This document shows positions 33,147 through 41,161 of a DNA stretch of 47,423 nucleotides, in pieces (the first letter of the stretch is position 1; each line of letters begins with the position of its first letter). This DNA comes from Pseudaquabacterium terrae (GTDB taxonomy: Bacteria; Pseudomonadota; Gammaproteobacteria; Burkholderiales; Burkholderiaceae_C). The notes under the pieces were generated by a model. It did not search any database and was not told the DNA's origin. It saw only the letters and a program-made list of their open reading frames with translations. Made by a program: the position numbers and the translations under genes. The DNA lies in assembly GCF_013266755.1 (NCBI RefSeq), contig NZ_JABRWJ010000021.1, forward strand, positions 1 to 47,423, written 5' to 3'.

Positions 33147-34397
33147 ATGGACAAGCGGCTAACGATTCTGTGGTCACTCGTTGCCGTGACGCCCCTGGCC
33201 GCCGCGCACTCGGGCGGCACTGACAAGAACGGGTGCCACACCAACAGGTCGACGGGCCAGTTCCACTGCCACACCCCGCCACCGCCACCGCCACCCCCGC
33301 CTCCGCCCCCGCCGGCTCCGGCTCCGGCTCCAAACAAGCCGCCGAGCGTGCAACTCACGAGCCCGGTGACGGGATCGCACTTCCCTTCCTCTGGTGAGAT
33401 TTCGGTTGCGGTGAGTGCCTCAGACCCGGACGGATACGTCACGCGGATCACGTTCTACCGCGGCACCACGATGCTCGGAGACGACACCACATCCCCGTTC
33501 TCGTTCGTGTGGCGCAATCCGGCCGCCGGAACGCACAGTCTGACCGCTGTGGCCACGGACAACGCGGGCGCGACGACAAGATCGTCAGCGGTCTCGGTCA
33601 CAGTCGCTGCGCCACCAGCTCCGCCCCCGCCGCCTGCTCCCCCGCCACCTCCAGCAGGCCCCCCTGAAGTGGCTGTGAAGCCACCTGCCCCTTCGTCTGC
33701 GTGCTCGACAGTGAGCGTGGTCTCGGTGGTCGACGGGGACACGCTTCGCGTCCGATCAGGAGGTGGTCAGATCGAGAGCGTCCGGCTCAATCAGGTCGAT
33801 GCCCCAGAACGCAGCCAGACTTTCGGACCTGAAGCAGCGGCATGTCTGGCGCGCTTGGTGGCGATTGGGCCGATCTCGATCTGTCGCGATGGGCGCGACA
33901 AGTACGGCCGCACGGTTGCGAGCGTGACGGCCTATGGCAACAACGTGGCCGAGCGGATGATCGCCGAGGGGTGCGCTTGGGCATATACCAAGTACCTGGA
34001 GGCGAACAGCTTTCTCCCGTCCCTAGAGCAGGCCGCGAGGCAAGCGCGTCGCGGCCTATGGGCCCTGGACGCGGTGGAGCCCTGGCTATACAGATCAGGC
34101 AGGGCTCCTGTCACGTACAGCCCCACGACGAACCAGTGGGCGGTCGCAATCCACGCGTCAAACCGAGGGACGGTCTTTGATCGCGTCTTTGACTGGGCCG
34201 AACACCAGTACCCTGACCTGCTGGTGGGTGGGACCACGAATCAGGCGCTTGGCGACGGAACCATCTATCGGTGCTACGCGAACAACTTCTGCATCGGCTA
34301 TCGAGATGGCATCTTCCTAACCTACGATGGGCGCGTCATGAGCCAAGTCGGCACCGAAGCGCAGTTGCTACCGCAGGCTGAGGCCCAGGGCTTTTAG
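33147..34397 (+). CDS. Secreted staphylococcal-nuclease-like protein
   Basis: A 416-aa exported protein. ATG 33147 is preferred (GGGG upstream; signal MDKRLTILWSLVAVTPLAAA). Next comes a small HSGGTDKNGCHTNRSTGQFH segment, a Pro-rich linker, a Big-type immunoglobulin-like domain (about 70-150), a second Pro-rich linker and an SNase domain (about 180-320). In that domain VRLNQVDAPERSQTFG and DKYGRTVASV supply the Arg, Glu and Arg of the active site. A C-terminal domain begins FDWAEHQYPDLLVGG and ends YDGRVMSQVGTEAQLLP; it resembles the domain after the signal in the 1169-3415 galactanase. Predicted periplasmic or extracellular nuclease. Confidence 0.85.
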   Translation: MDKRLTILWSLVAVTPLAAAHSGGTDKNGCHTNRSTGQFHCHTPPPPPPPPPPPPPAPAPAPNKPPSVQLTSPVTGSHFPSSGEISVAVSASDPDGYVTRITFYRGTTMLGDDTTSPFSFVWRNPAAGTHSLTAVATDNAGATTRSSAVSVTVAAPPAPPPPPAPPPPPAGPPEVAVKPPAPSSACSTVSVVSVVDGDTLRVRSGGGQIESVRLNQVDAPERSQTFGPEAAACLARLVAIGPISICRDGRDKYGRTVASVTAYGNNVAERMIAEGCAWAYTKYLEANSFLPSLEQAARQARRGLWALDAVEPWLYRSGRAPVTYSPTTNQWAVAIHASNRGTVFDRVFDWAEHQYPDLLVGGTTNQALGDGTIYRCYANNFCIGYRDGIFLTYDGRVMSQVGTEAQLLPQAEAQGF

Positions 34398-34908
34398 CTG
34401 GTCCCCGACAAGGCTCGTCTCCACCTTTGAGGGATTCTCACTGGTGCGCTCGCGTGGGGATCCGGCTTGGATCCTCAAGTGAGTGGCTTGAGGCTAGGCG
34501 CACTCGATAGAAAGTCGCTCCGTGGGTCCGCATTGACTCCGGTGTTCAGCATCGACGCCAGTCCATTGACGTCGGCGATGGTGAGCATAGGTTCCGAACT
34601 CGCTGAAGACCGCGCGGCGTCCAGAGCCGCCGCCTTGGTCCCGGAGTTCAGTCATGTGAGGGACAAGCCGGCGGACAACCGGCAGGGCAACGCGCGCAGC
34701 GAGCAACGGCGCGAGCTATGACGGAGGCTGGCTCCGCCAACAGACATTTAACGCTCACGTTGTGGGGTATGCGAACCGCCGGGGGGATACTTGCCATGGA
34801 AAGACTCACGCGATGTGGTCATGGCCCGCCAACCCTTGCCAAACGGTGGGTGGCAACCCCAAGGCGAGTTGGCGAACCGGCCACAAGGAGCCGGCTGGCC
34901 CGAAGAAC
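34398..34908. other. Intergenic region, no gene seen
   Basis: No frame here has a plausible domain. A short GGATCC-ggctt-GGATCC direct repeat (self-complementary hexamers) lies near 34457-34475. The AAC at 34906-34908 is the left copy of the target duplication of the adjacent insertion sequence. Confidence 0.4.
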
Positions 34909-35064
34909 TGAACCACACCGGCTTTCGAGGAGGCCTGTTGGCTTGAGTCAAACCGTGTTGGCCTGACCGTCAAGATGGCTGTTTGGCTGTTGGGGGATTC
35001 TCCTTCTATCAGCCCCCCGCAGGGGCCGCCGGAGGCCCCCCCGGTTGGGCCATGTACTCATGGT

Positions 35065-36003
35065 TCAACCCTCCCGCGATGTGGCCATCTGGCGTGGCGG
35101 GTTCGTCGCCCGGGCCTGGCCTTGTTGCCGCCAGTAGTTCGCCTCGGCCTCGGCCGGCGGGATGTAGCCGATGGGCTCGAGCAGGCGATGGTGGTTGAAC
35201 CACGAGACCCACTCCAGCGTGGCCAGTTCGACCGCCTCGCGCGTCTTCCAGGGCCCGCGCCGATGGATGATCTCGGCCTTGTACAGCCCGTTGATGGTCT
35301 CGGCCAGCGCGTTGTCGTAGCTGTCGCCAGTGCTGCCAACGGAGGGCTCGATGCCGGCCTCCGACAGCCGCTCACTATAGCGAATAGACACGTATTGCGA
35401 GCCGCGGTCGCTGTGGTGCACCAGGGCGCCTTCACGCTCGTGCCGACGCGCGTACAAGGCTTGCTCCAGGGCATCGAGCACGAAGTCGGTTTGCATCGAA
35501 CTGCTGACCCGCCAGCCCACGATGTATCGCGCGAAGACATCGATGACGAAGGCGACGTAGACGAAGCCCTGCCAGGTCGAGACATAGGTGAAGTCCGCCA
35601 CCCACAGCTGGTTGGGGCGATCCGCCTTGAACTGCCGGTTCACCCGATCCAGCGGACACGCCGCCTTGGCATCCGGCACGGTGGTGCGCACCGCCTTGCC
35701 TCGGCGCGCACCACGCAGCCCGCGCAGCCGCATCAGCCGTTCGACGGTGCAGCGCGCCACGGCCATGCCGTCGCGCCGCAGCTGGCGCCAGACCTTGTCG
35801 GCGCCGTAGACCTGCAGGTTTTGGTCGTACACCCGCTGCACCTGGGGAAGCAGTTGAGCATCGCGCTGGGCTCGCTCGGGCAGCAGCGCGGGATCGCGTT
35901 GGCGCGCCGCATGACGCCGATACGCCGACGGGGCGACCTGCAGCGCGCGGCAGATCGGCTCAACCCCGCAACGAGCGCGGTGCTCGTCGATGAAGGCGTT
36001 CAC
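35065..36003 (-). CDS. IS3-family transposase OrfB (DDE domain)
   Basis: A 312-aa product with an HTH_21-type N-terminal region ([20 protein letters not shown]) and an rve integrase core. The core shows DQ-less [20 protein letters not shown] (first Asp), [16 protein letters not shown] (second Asp) and [15 protein letters not shown] (Glu), so the DDE triad is complete. GTG 36003 overlaps the OrfA stop (GTGA), so it is made by translational coupling or, as usual in the family, as an OrfAB frameshift fusion. Confidence 0.92.
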   Translation of the reverse strand: MNAFIDEHRARCGVEPICRALQVAPSAYRRHAARQRDPALLPERAQRDAQLLPQVQRVYDQNLQVYGADKVWRQLRRDGMAVARCTVERLMRLRGLRGARRGKAVRTTVPDAKAACPLDRVNRQFKADRPNQLWVADFTYVSTWQGFVYVAFVIDVFARYIVGWRVSSSMQTDFVLDALEQALYARRHEREGALVHHSDRGSQYVSIRYSERLSEAGIEPSVGSTGDSYDNALAETINGLYKAEIIHRRGPWKTREAVELATLEWVSWFNHHRLLEPIGYIPPAEAEANYWRQQGQARATNPPRQMATSREG

Positions 36004-36323
36004 TTCTTGAACTGGCGGTCGAGCTCCGCCTGGGCGAAATACGCGCTGGCCAGCTTCAGGATCTCGTTGGTCTTGCGCAGCTCGCGGACCTCGCGCTCCA
36101 GATCCCTGATGCGCTGCTGCTCGGCCGTCGTCGCGCCGGGCCGTACACCGCTGTCACGCTCGCCTTGCCGGACCCATTTGCGCAGCGTCTCGGCCGTGCA
36201 GCCGATCTTGCCGGCGATCGACTCGATCGCCGCCCACTGCGACGGGTACTGGTCCTTGGCGTCGAAGACCATGCGCACCGCGCGCTCGATCACCTCGGGG
36301 GAAAACTTCGGGGACTTCCTCAT
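36000..36323 (-). CDS. IS3-family transposase OrfA
   Basis: A 107-aa protein with helix-turn-helix ([18 protein letters not shown], then [19 protein letters not shown]) and a C-terminal leucine-zipper-like coil ([20 protein letters not shown]). It binds the IS ends and, fused to OrfB by frameshift, forms the active transposase. The gene lies 51 bp inside the right terminal repeat. Confidence 0.92.
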   Translation of the reverse strand: MRKSPKFSPEVIERAVRMVFDAKDQYPSQWAAIESIAGKIGCTAETLRKWVRQGERDSGVRPGATTAEQQRIRDLEREVRELRKTNEILKLASAYFAQAELDRQFKK

Positions 36324-36417
36324 GTTGGCTCCATTCTCTAGCGAAGGAGCCTCCTCAAAATCCGGGGCGGTTCAAACTCCCGCCCGACACTCGCCCGTCC
36401 CGAGGAAGGGGAACATC

Positions 36418-36633
36418 ATGGACACGCCCGAGTCAGCGCTGCAGGTCGTAGCGCGAGATCCCATCATCTGGCGGGATCAGCTCCAGTTGGTGCTCGGCGT
36501 GAGTGGCAACACGGTGCGGCGCTGGCTCATCGCGAACAAGTAGCCCAAGCCTGACATCTATCCGACGCGGCAGACGAAGGCGCGCGAGGCGAAATCCGGG
36601 TGCCTCCGCAGACACGCCTCACACTTCCAAGGG
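36418..36633 (+). pseudogene. AlpA-like small DNA-binding protein with an in-frame stop
   Basis: ATG 36418 follows AGGAAGGGG. The first 41 codons read MDTPESALQVVARDPIIWRD to VSGNTVRRWLIANK, a helix-turn-helix like that of AlpA-type regulators. A TAG (36541-36543) then interrupts, and the same frame goes on with PKPDIYPTRQTKAREAKSG, the expected continuation. It is either a pseudogene or a 41-aa peptide. The open frame runs on without a stop into the hydrolase gene. Confidence 0.5.
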
Positions 36634-36699
36634 TTGACATTTCTGATTTCGCACGGAAGCATCCGTCGCCGCCGGCCTCCATGCCGGCTGGGGATCACG

Positions 36700-37839
36700 A
36701 TGGCTTCAACCCTGTTGTTTGTCCACGGCACCGGCGTTCGGGGAACGGCGCTTGCGGCAACGCTTGACCTGTTGCGCAAACAGGCAGCGGAGTTCCTGCC
36801 CGGCTGGAAGATCGAGGCCTGCAACTGGGGAGATGCCTTCGGTGCCGCGCCCAACCGTCGGGGCGCGTCGGTCCACGGTTATGCGGCAAGCGGCGACCCG
36901 TCGGCGCGACTCGCCGCGCAGGAAAGGGCGCGCTGGATCCTCCTCGCGGACGACCCGCTGATCGAGTTGAGGCTGGCGCCCGCGCCGAACTTCATAGGCC
37001 CCAAGCCCGGTCTGAAGGTCTGGGATCGCCTGCCAGCGCTGCGCGACCATCCCGATGTGCTGGCGCTGCTCGCGGACGTGGTGCCGCCTGGCCAGTGGCA
37101 GGTGCTGGTTGACGAGATCCTCGGCGACGCGGCCTGGCAACTGGTGATTCAGGGACTGACATTGACGCCGCCGGCGGCAAGTCCGCTGGTGGCGCGAGCC
37201 CTGGTGGTTGCGCTGCAGGTGGCGCTGCGGGAGCAAGGCCTGCCAGCGATCGGCGTGACCGTGCGCGACAAGCTCGCCGCGCTGCTGCAGTCGCCTCTCG
37301 GAGGACCGCCGGCACCGGGTGTCGTCGACTGGCTCTTGGGGCGCCTCACCGCATATGGGCGGGAGCATCGCGGCCAGATCACTGATGTCACGAGCCCGGC
37401 CGTCGGCGACATCCTGCGCTACCAGGCGCGGGGCGAGTCGGTGCGGGGGCTCATCGGTCATCGGGTGAAGGAGACCGGGGCGCGTGTGGTGCTGGCGCAC
37501 AGCCTGGGCGGGATCGCTGCCGTCGACTGGCTCGCGATGGATGCCCGTCCGGTGGACGCTCTCGTGACGGTCGGTTCGCAGTCCGCGTACTTCTACGAAA
37601 TCGACGCGCTGGCCTCGCTGCCGCTTGGCACGCCCATGCCAGGGTACTTTCCGCAGCGGTGGCTCAATGTCTACGATCCGAGCGACCTGCTGGGCTACCC
37701 GGCCGGCGGGATCTTCAGGGGAGCGGTCGAGGACCTCGTCGTCGACAACGGTGAGCCGTTCCCGGAGTCTCACAGCGCGTACTTCCGCAACCGCCACCAG
37801 TTCTGGCCGGCGTTGGCCGATTTCCTGAAGCAGGTCTGA
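36700..37839 (+). CDS. Alpha/beta-hydrolase (lipase/esterase-like)
   Basis: A 379-aa protein, ATG 36700 after GGGGA. STLLFVHGTGVRG supplies the oxyanion HG motif. ARVVLAHSLGGIAAVDWLAM holds the GxSxG-type nucleophile (AHSLGG). Asp in NVYDPSDLLGYPAGG and His in PESHSAYFRNRHQFWP complete a likely triad. No signal peptide, so it acts inside the cell. Just over 100 bp separates it from the caspase-like gene and all four large genes run the same way, which suggests it belongs to that conflict system, perhaps as a lipid- or peptide-cleaving effector. Confidence 0.75.
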   Translation: MASTLLFVHGTGVRGTALAATLDLLRKQAAEFLPGWKIEACNWGDAFGAAPNRRGASVHGYAASGDPSARLAAQERARWILLADDPLIELRLAPAPNFIGPKPGLKVWDRLPALRDHPDVLALLADVVPPGQWQVLVDEILGDAAWQLVIQGLTLTPPAASPLVARALVVALQVALREQGLPAIGVTVRDKLAALLQSPLGGPPAPGVVDWLLGRLTAYGREHRGQITDVTSPAVGDILRYQARGESVRGLIGHRVKETGARVVLAHSLGGIAAVDWLAMDARPVDALVTVGSQSAYFYEIDALASLPLGTPMPGYFPQRWLNVYDPSDLLGYPAGGIFRGAVEDLVVDNGEPFPESHSAYFRNRHQFWPALADFLKQV

Positions 37840-37946
37840 ACAACCGTGATGGGATTCAGTGCTCACGGTGACTGTGGCGTAGCGGCACGCTTGCGCGCGT
37901 GCGGACCGCTGCCCTTTGCACCGATCACCTCGGTGCATGGGTATGA

Positions 37947-40112
37947 ATGTGGATACGGGCCGGGTCCGGTGCGCCGTTCCCGTTCCGGGGGCTGAGCGTG
38001 CCCGGCGTCCTGGCCTGGATCGTCGCTGTCGAGCGTCACTACTCACGCCTCGACAGAGAGGGCAGGAGGATCCCGAACCCGCTCGACTTCGAGGCGCCCA
38101 TTTCGAGGCGCGCCCTGGATTGGGTGGAGTGGCTCGTGGCGGAGCGGCCCGGGACGCAGCTGGTACTCAACCTGGCACTCGATGAGGGCAGCGCGGAGCG
38201 CGAGCGCCTGGAGAAGCTTCGCGGGCGCGTGCTCAATGCCGCCAGTGCGCACCTGGCCGACGCGAGTGCACTGGACGACGCCGTCGACTGCATCGAGGCG
38301 GCTGCACCTGACACCTTGCTGATCGTGTGGCGCGGCCATGGTGTCATTCACGGTCGCGAACGTTACCTGCTTCACGCTGGGTCGCGCGGCTACGAAGGCC
38401 CGCGGACCTGGGATCTCGACTCACTGCTGAAGCGGCTGCGCAGCGGCCAGGCACCGACGCTGCAGATCGGATTCATCGACGCCTGCGCCGACGTCGTTGC
38501 CCAGGCACCGCAGACCGAGACGCTTGCAGGGACTGGCGACGCCACCTGCGACCAGTTCTACTACTTCGCTGCCAGCGTGGCCGCGCAGGCGTCGATGAGC
38601 GACGAACTGCCGACACTCACCTCAGTAGCGCTCGAGGCGATGATGCCGCTGGCCTGGGACCCGGCGCGTGGGCCGAGCCGCGACGAGTTGCATGCCAGGC
38701 TCATGCCCCTCATGAAAGCGCTGGACTCGCGGCCAGTTGCATGGCACTGGACGCAAGGATCCGGTGAGAGTTGGTCAGGTGCCGCCGTCGATGCGCTTTC
38801 GGTGGCGGATCTGCGGCGCTGCCTTCGTCGCACCGGGTTGCCGGGAGCCTTCTTCGAGCGCCTCTGGCACGACTTTCGGCCGATCGGCCTGACCTCGACA
38901 AAGCTCGCGACCGCGATCCTCAACGGCACCCTTCCGACGCTCGTCGATGACTGGCGCGCTCGTGCCCCTGACCACGCCGATCTCTTCCAGGAGTCATGGA
39001 ACGATGTCAGCCGCGTCATGCCCTGGGTCGCACCGCTGTACCGGCTCGGGCTCGGGCTGACGCACTGGGCCGGGATTGCGCAGGTGCTTGCGGCCGAGCG
39101 AGCCAGCGGTGCGACGCCAAGGTTCACCGATCTGGCCGAGTTGCTGCTGTGGGTCGTTGAGGGCATGTACGGTCCTGGCGCTGATGGCATGCCGCGCGCC
39201 GAGCGCGCCCTGCTCACGTTGATGGTGCTGGCCCTCAAGGAGGCCCGTCGCCTGGGGGGTGGGACGGGCGCGGACGCACTGGAAGGTGCCTTGCGCGCCG
39301 ATGCTGCGTTGGGGCCGCGCCTGGCAGCGATTGGGCCGCAGGCCGCGCTGCCACCGCGACCGCCGGTACTGATCGTGATGCTGCGTGGCGGCGAGTCGAC
39401 CAGGGAACCCTCCATCGAGCGCTGGTGGGTGCAAAGCAACGGGGTGCTTGAGCCCGGCACCTACATGCCCGCTCCCGGACGGCTCGGCCAGTCGCTTGCG
39501 AGACTCATCGAGAGTGTGCAGAAGGGGCAAGTTCGATTACTGCGGGTCGAGCTGTTGGCGCCGAGACCGTTGCTGTGGGGCCGCTTCGATTGGCGCGGCT
39601 ATCAACTGGGCGGGACGCCGAAGGTCTGGGTGGCGCTCGACAAGCGCTATCCGATGTACTGGCGCTGGAGCGAGCGGCTGCATGAACGGCAGGCCGAGGA
39701 ACTGCAGGCAGGGTACTGGCGCGTCAAGTCGAGAGAGGTGCTCGATCGCGCGCGCAGCGGCGGGACGCTCGAATGCCGCTTCGACGACGATGCCCCGCTG
39801 ACTGTGGCAGCGCCGCCCGCCCATGTGCTGGCGCTCGCCTATCCACCCCAGGTGCCGGCCAATCGCGGGCGCTTCGTTCAGGCGCTCCTCGAGGGCCATC
39901 CGTACATGCTGTGGCCCAGCACCGCGCCGGGTGAGGGCGAGCCCTTCCGGGCAGCGCTGCGTGACTGGCTCGCCCGGCAACGCCTTGACGAGTTGCCGGA
40001 GGCGCTGTGTCTGGCGCTCAAGGGGGACAGGCTGCTGCCACCCCTCGTGCTGCTGCTTGATGATCCCGGAAGCAACCCGCTGGAGGGCACCGGCTACAAG
40101 TCGATGAATTGA
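37947..40112 (+). CDS. Caspase-like protease with VMAP-type C-terminal domain
   Basis: A 721-aa protein; GTG 37998 after GGGGG is a strong alternative start (704 aa). N-terminal caspase/CHAT-like region: LLIVWRGHGVIHGRERYLLH with the His, and IGFIDACADVVAQ with the Cys (DAC). The middle is helical. The last ~200 residues resemble the VMAP C-terminal domain: PVLIVMLRGGESTREPSIER, then LLEGHPYMLWPSTAPGEGEP and PPLVLLLDDPGSNPLEG. VMAP proteins couple sensors and effectors in MoxR-vWA ternary conflict systems (Aravind-group description). Here the effector would be the peptidase. It is followed 34 bp later by the MoxR ATPase. Confidence 0.72.
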   Translation: MWIRAGSGAPFPFRGLSVPGVLAWIVAVERHYSRLDREGRRIPNPLDFEAPISRRALDWVEWLVAERPGTQLVLNLALDEGSAERERLEKLRGRVLNAASAHLADASALDDAVDCIEAAAPDTLLIVWRGHGVIHGRERYLLHAGSRGYEGPRTWDLDSLLKRLRSGQAPTLQIGFIDACADVVAQAPQTETLAGTGDATCDQFYYFAASVAAQASMSDELPTLTSVALEAMMPLAWDPARGPSRDELHARLMPLMKALDSRPVAWHWTQGSGESWSGAAVDALSVADLRRCLRRTGLPGAFFERLWHDFRPIGLTSTKLATAILNGTLPTLVDDWRARAPDHADLFQESWNDVSRVMPWVAPLYRLGLGLTHWAGIAQVLAAERASGATPRFTDLAELLLWVVEGMYGPGADGMPRAERALLTLMVLALKEARRLGGGTGADALEGALRADAALGPRLAAIGPQAALPPRPPVLIVMLRGGESTREPSIERWWVQSNGVLEPGTYMPAPGRLGQSLARLIESVQKGQVRLLRVELLAPRPLLWGRFDWRGYQLGGTPKVWVALDKRYPMYWRWSERLHERQAEELQAGYWRVKSREVLDRARSGGTLECRFDDDAPLTVAAPPAHVLALAYPPQVPANRGRFVQALLEGHPYMLWPSTAPGEGEPFRAALRDWLARQRLDELPEALCLALKGDRLLPPLVLLLDDPGSNPLEGTGYKSMN

Positions 40113-40146
40113 GGCGCGCCGGCTGGCGCGAACACCGAGAAAACCT

Positions 40147-41115
40147 ATGGACAAGCACCCCTGGAAGATCTACGACCCCGCCGTCAAACCGAGCAAGGCC
40201 AAGGTGAAGCTGCCACCGCCGCCGCCCTGGCGTCAGCCGGGCGCGGCAGGTCGCGCGGTCATCGCCAAGACCTTCCAGGCAGCACCCGAGATCGTCAACG
40301 CTGTCAACGTCGCGCTGCACTTGCGACGGCCGCTGCTCGTGACCGGAGAGCCCGGGACCGGCAAGAGCTCGCTCGTGTATTCGGTGGCGCAACGCCTCGG
40401 CCTGGGCGAGGTGCTGGTGTGGGCGATCAATTCGCGCTCGACATTGTCCGACGCGCTGTATCGCTACGACGCCCTCGCGCGGCTGCAGCAGATCCAGGCG
40501 CGCAACGTCGCGGGAACGAAGCGAGGCGAGCCTGTGGTCGACGAGGGCACGGAGCTCGGCCAGTTCATTACGCTGGGGCCGCTCGGCAGTGCGCTTGCTG
40601 CTGCCGATGCCCCGCGCGCCCTGCTCATCGATGAAATCGACAAGAGCGACGTCGACCTGCCCAATGACTTGCTGTCGGTGCTCGATACCGGCTCGTTCCC
40701 GATCGCCGAGTTGCAACGTGTTGCCGATCGATTCCAGGACGTGACGGTGCGCAGCGCGGTCGGGCAGGTGAGGGTGGCCGAGGGCGAAGTCTCCTTCACC
40801 GAGTACCCGTTCATCGTGATGACCAGCAACGGCGAACGCGACTTCCCTGCCGCATTCCTTCGCCGTTGCGTCCAGTGCCGCATGCCGGACCCCGACAACG
40901 AGCTCTTCGACATCGTCCGCGCCCACTTGCCCAAGCTTGCCAAGGATCCCAAGCTCGGCGAGCTGATCGAGACCTTCAAGAGCGGGCGCGAACAGGGTGG
41001 CCTGGCGACTGACCAGCTTCTCAATGCGCAGTACCTGGCGCCGCTGCGGGAAAGCCTGACGAAGGACGAGCGGGACGACATGCTCGCGGTGCTGTTCAAG
41101 AGCCTGACCGGCTGA
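40147..41115 (+). CDS. MoxR-type AAA+ ATPase
   Basis: A 322-aa ATPase. Walker A is LLVTGEPGTGKSSLVYSV (about residue 66), Walker B ALLIDEIDKSDVDLPND (about 157), sensor 1 FIVMTSNGERDFPAAFLRRC (about 222), which includes the arginine finger region. MoxR ATPases remodel partner proteins together with vWA-domain proteins. Here the vWA partner is probably the N-terminal part of the next gene's product. Sits between the VMAP-like and subtilase genes. Confidence 0.9.
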   Translation: MDKHPWKIYDPAVKPSKAKVKLPPPPPWRQPGAAGRAVIAKTFQAAPEIVNAVNVALHLRRPLLVTGEPGTGKSSLVYSVAQRLGLGEVLVWAINSRSTLSDALYRYDALARLQQIQARNVAGTKRGEPVVDEGTELGQFITLGPLGSALAAADAPRALLIDEIDKSDVDLPNDLLSVLDTGSFPIAELQRVADRFQDVTVRSAVGQVRVAEGEVSFTEYPFIVMTSNGERDFPAAFLRRCVQCRMPDPDNELFDIVRAHLPKLAKDPKLGELIETFKSGREQGGLATDQLLNAQYLAPLRESLTKDERDDMLAVLFKSLTG

Positions 41116-41161
41116 GCCGCCTGCCGAGGGGCTCCATCCATATCCACCGACAAGCATCGCG

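Larger units (their letters stand above)
34909..36374 (-). mobile_element. IS3-family insertion sequence, complete
   Basis: 1466 bp with terminal inverted repeats: left end TGAACCACACCGGCTTTC from 34909, right end (minus strand) TGAACCGCCCCGGATTTT ending at 36374; both continue GAGGAGGC. A 3-bp target duplication AAC flanks it (34906-34908 and 36375-36377). It carries OrfA and OrfB on the minus strand. The ~155-bp stretch between OrfB and the left end is longer than usual and has a strong GGGGCC-gccg-GAGGCCCC hairpin near 35023. Intact ends and duplication suggest a fairly recent insertion. Confidence 0.88.

Noticed and set aside
33270-33345. Proline-codon repeats in the nuclease gene as a regulatory repeat
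   Set aside because: They encode a normal Pro-rich interdomain linker.
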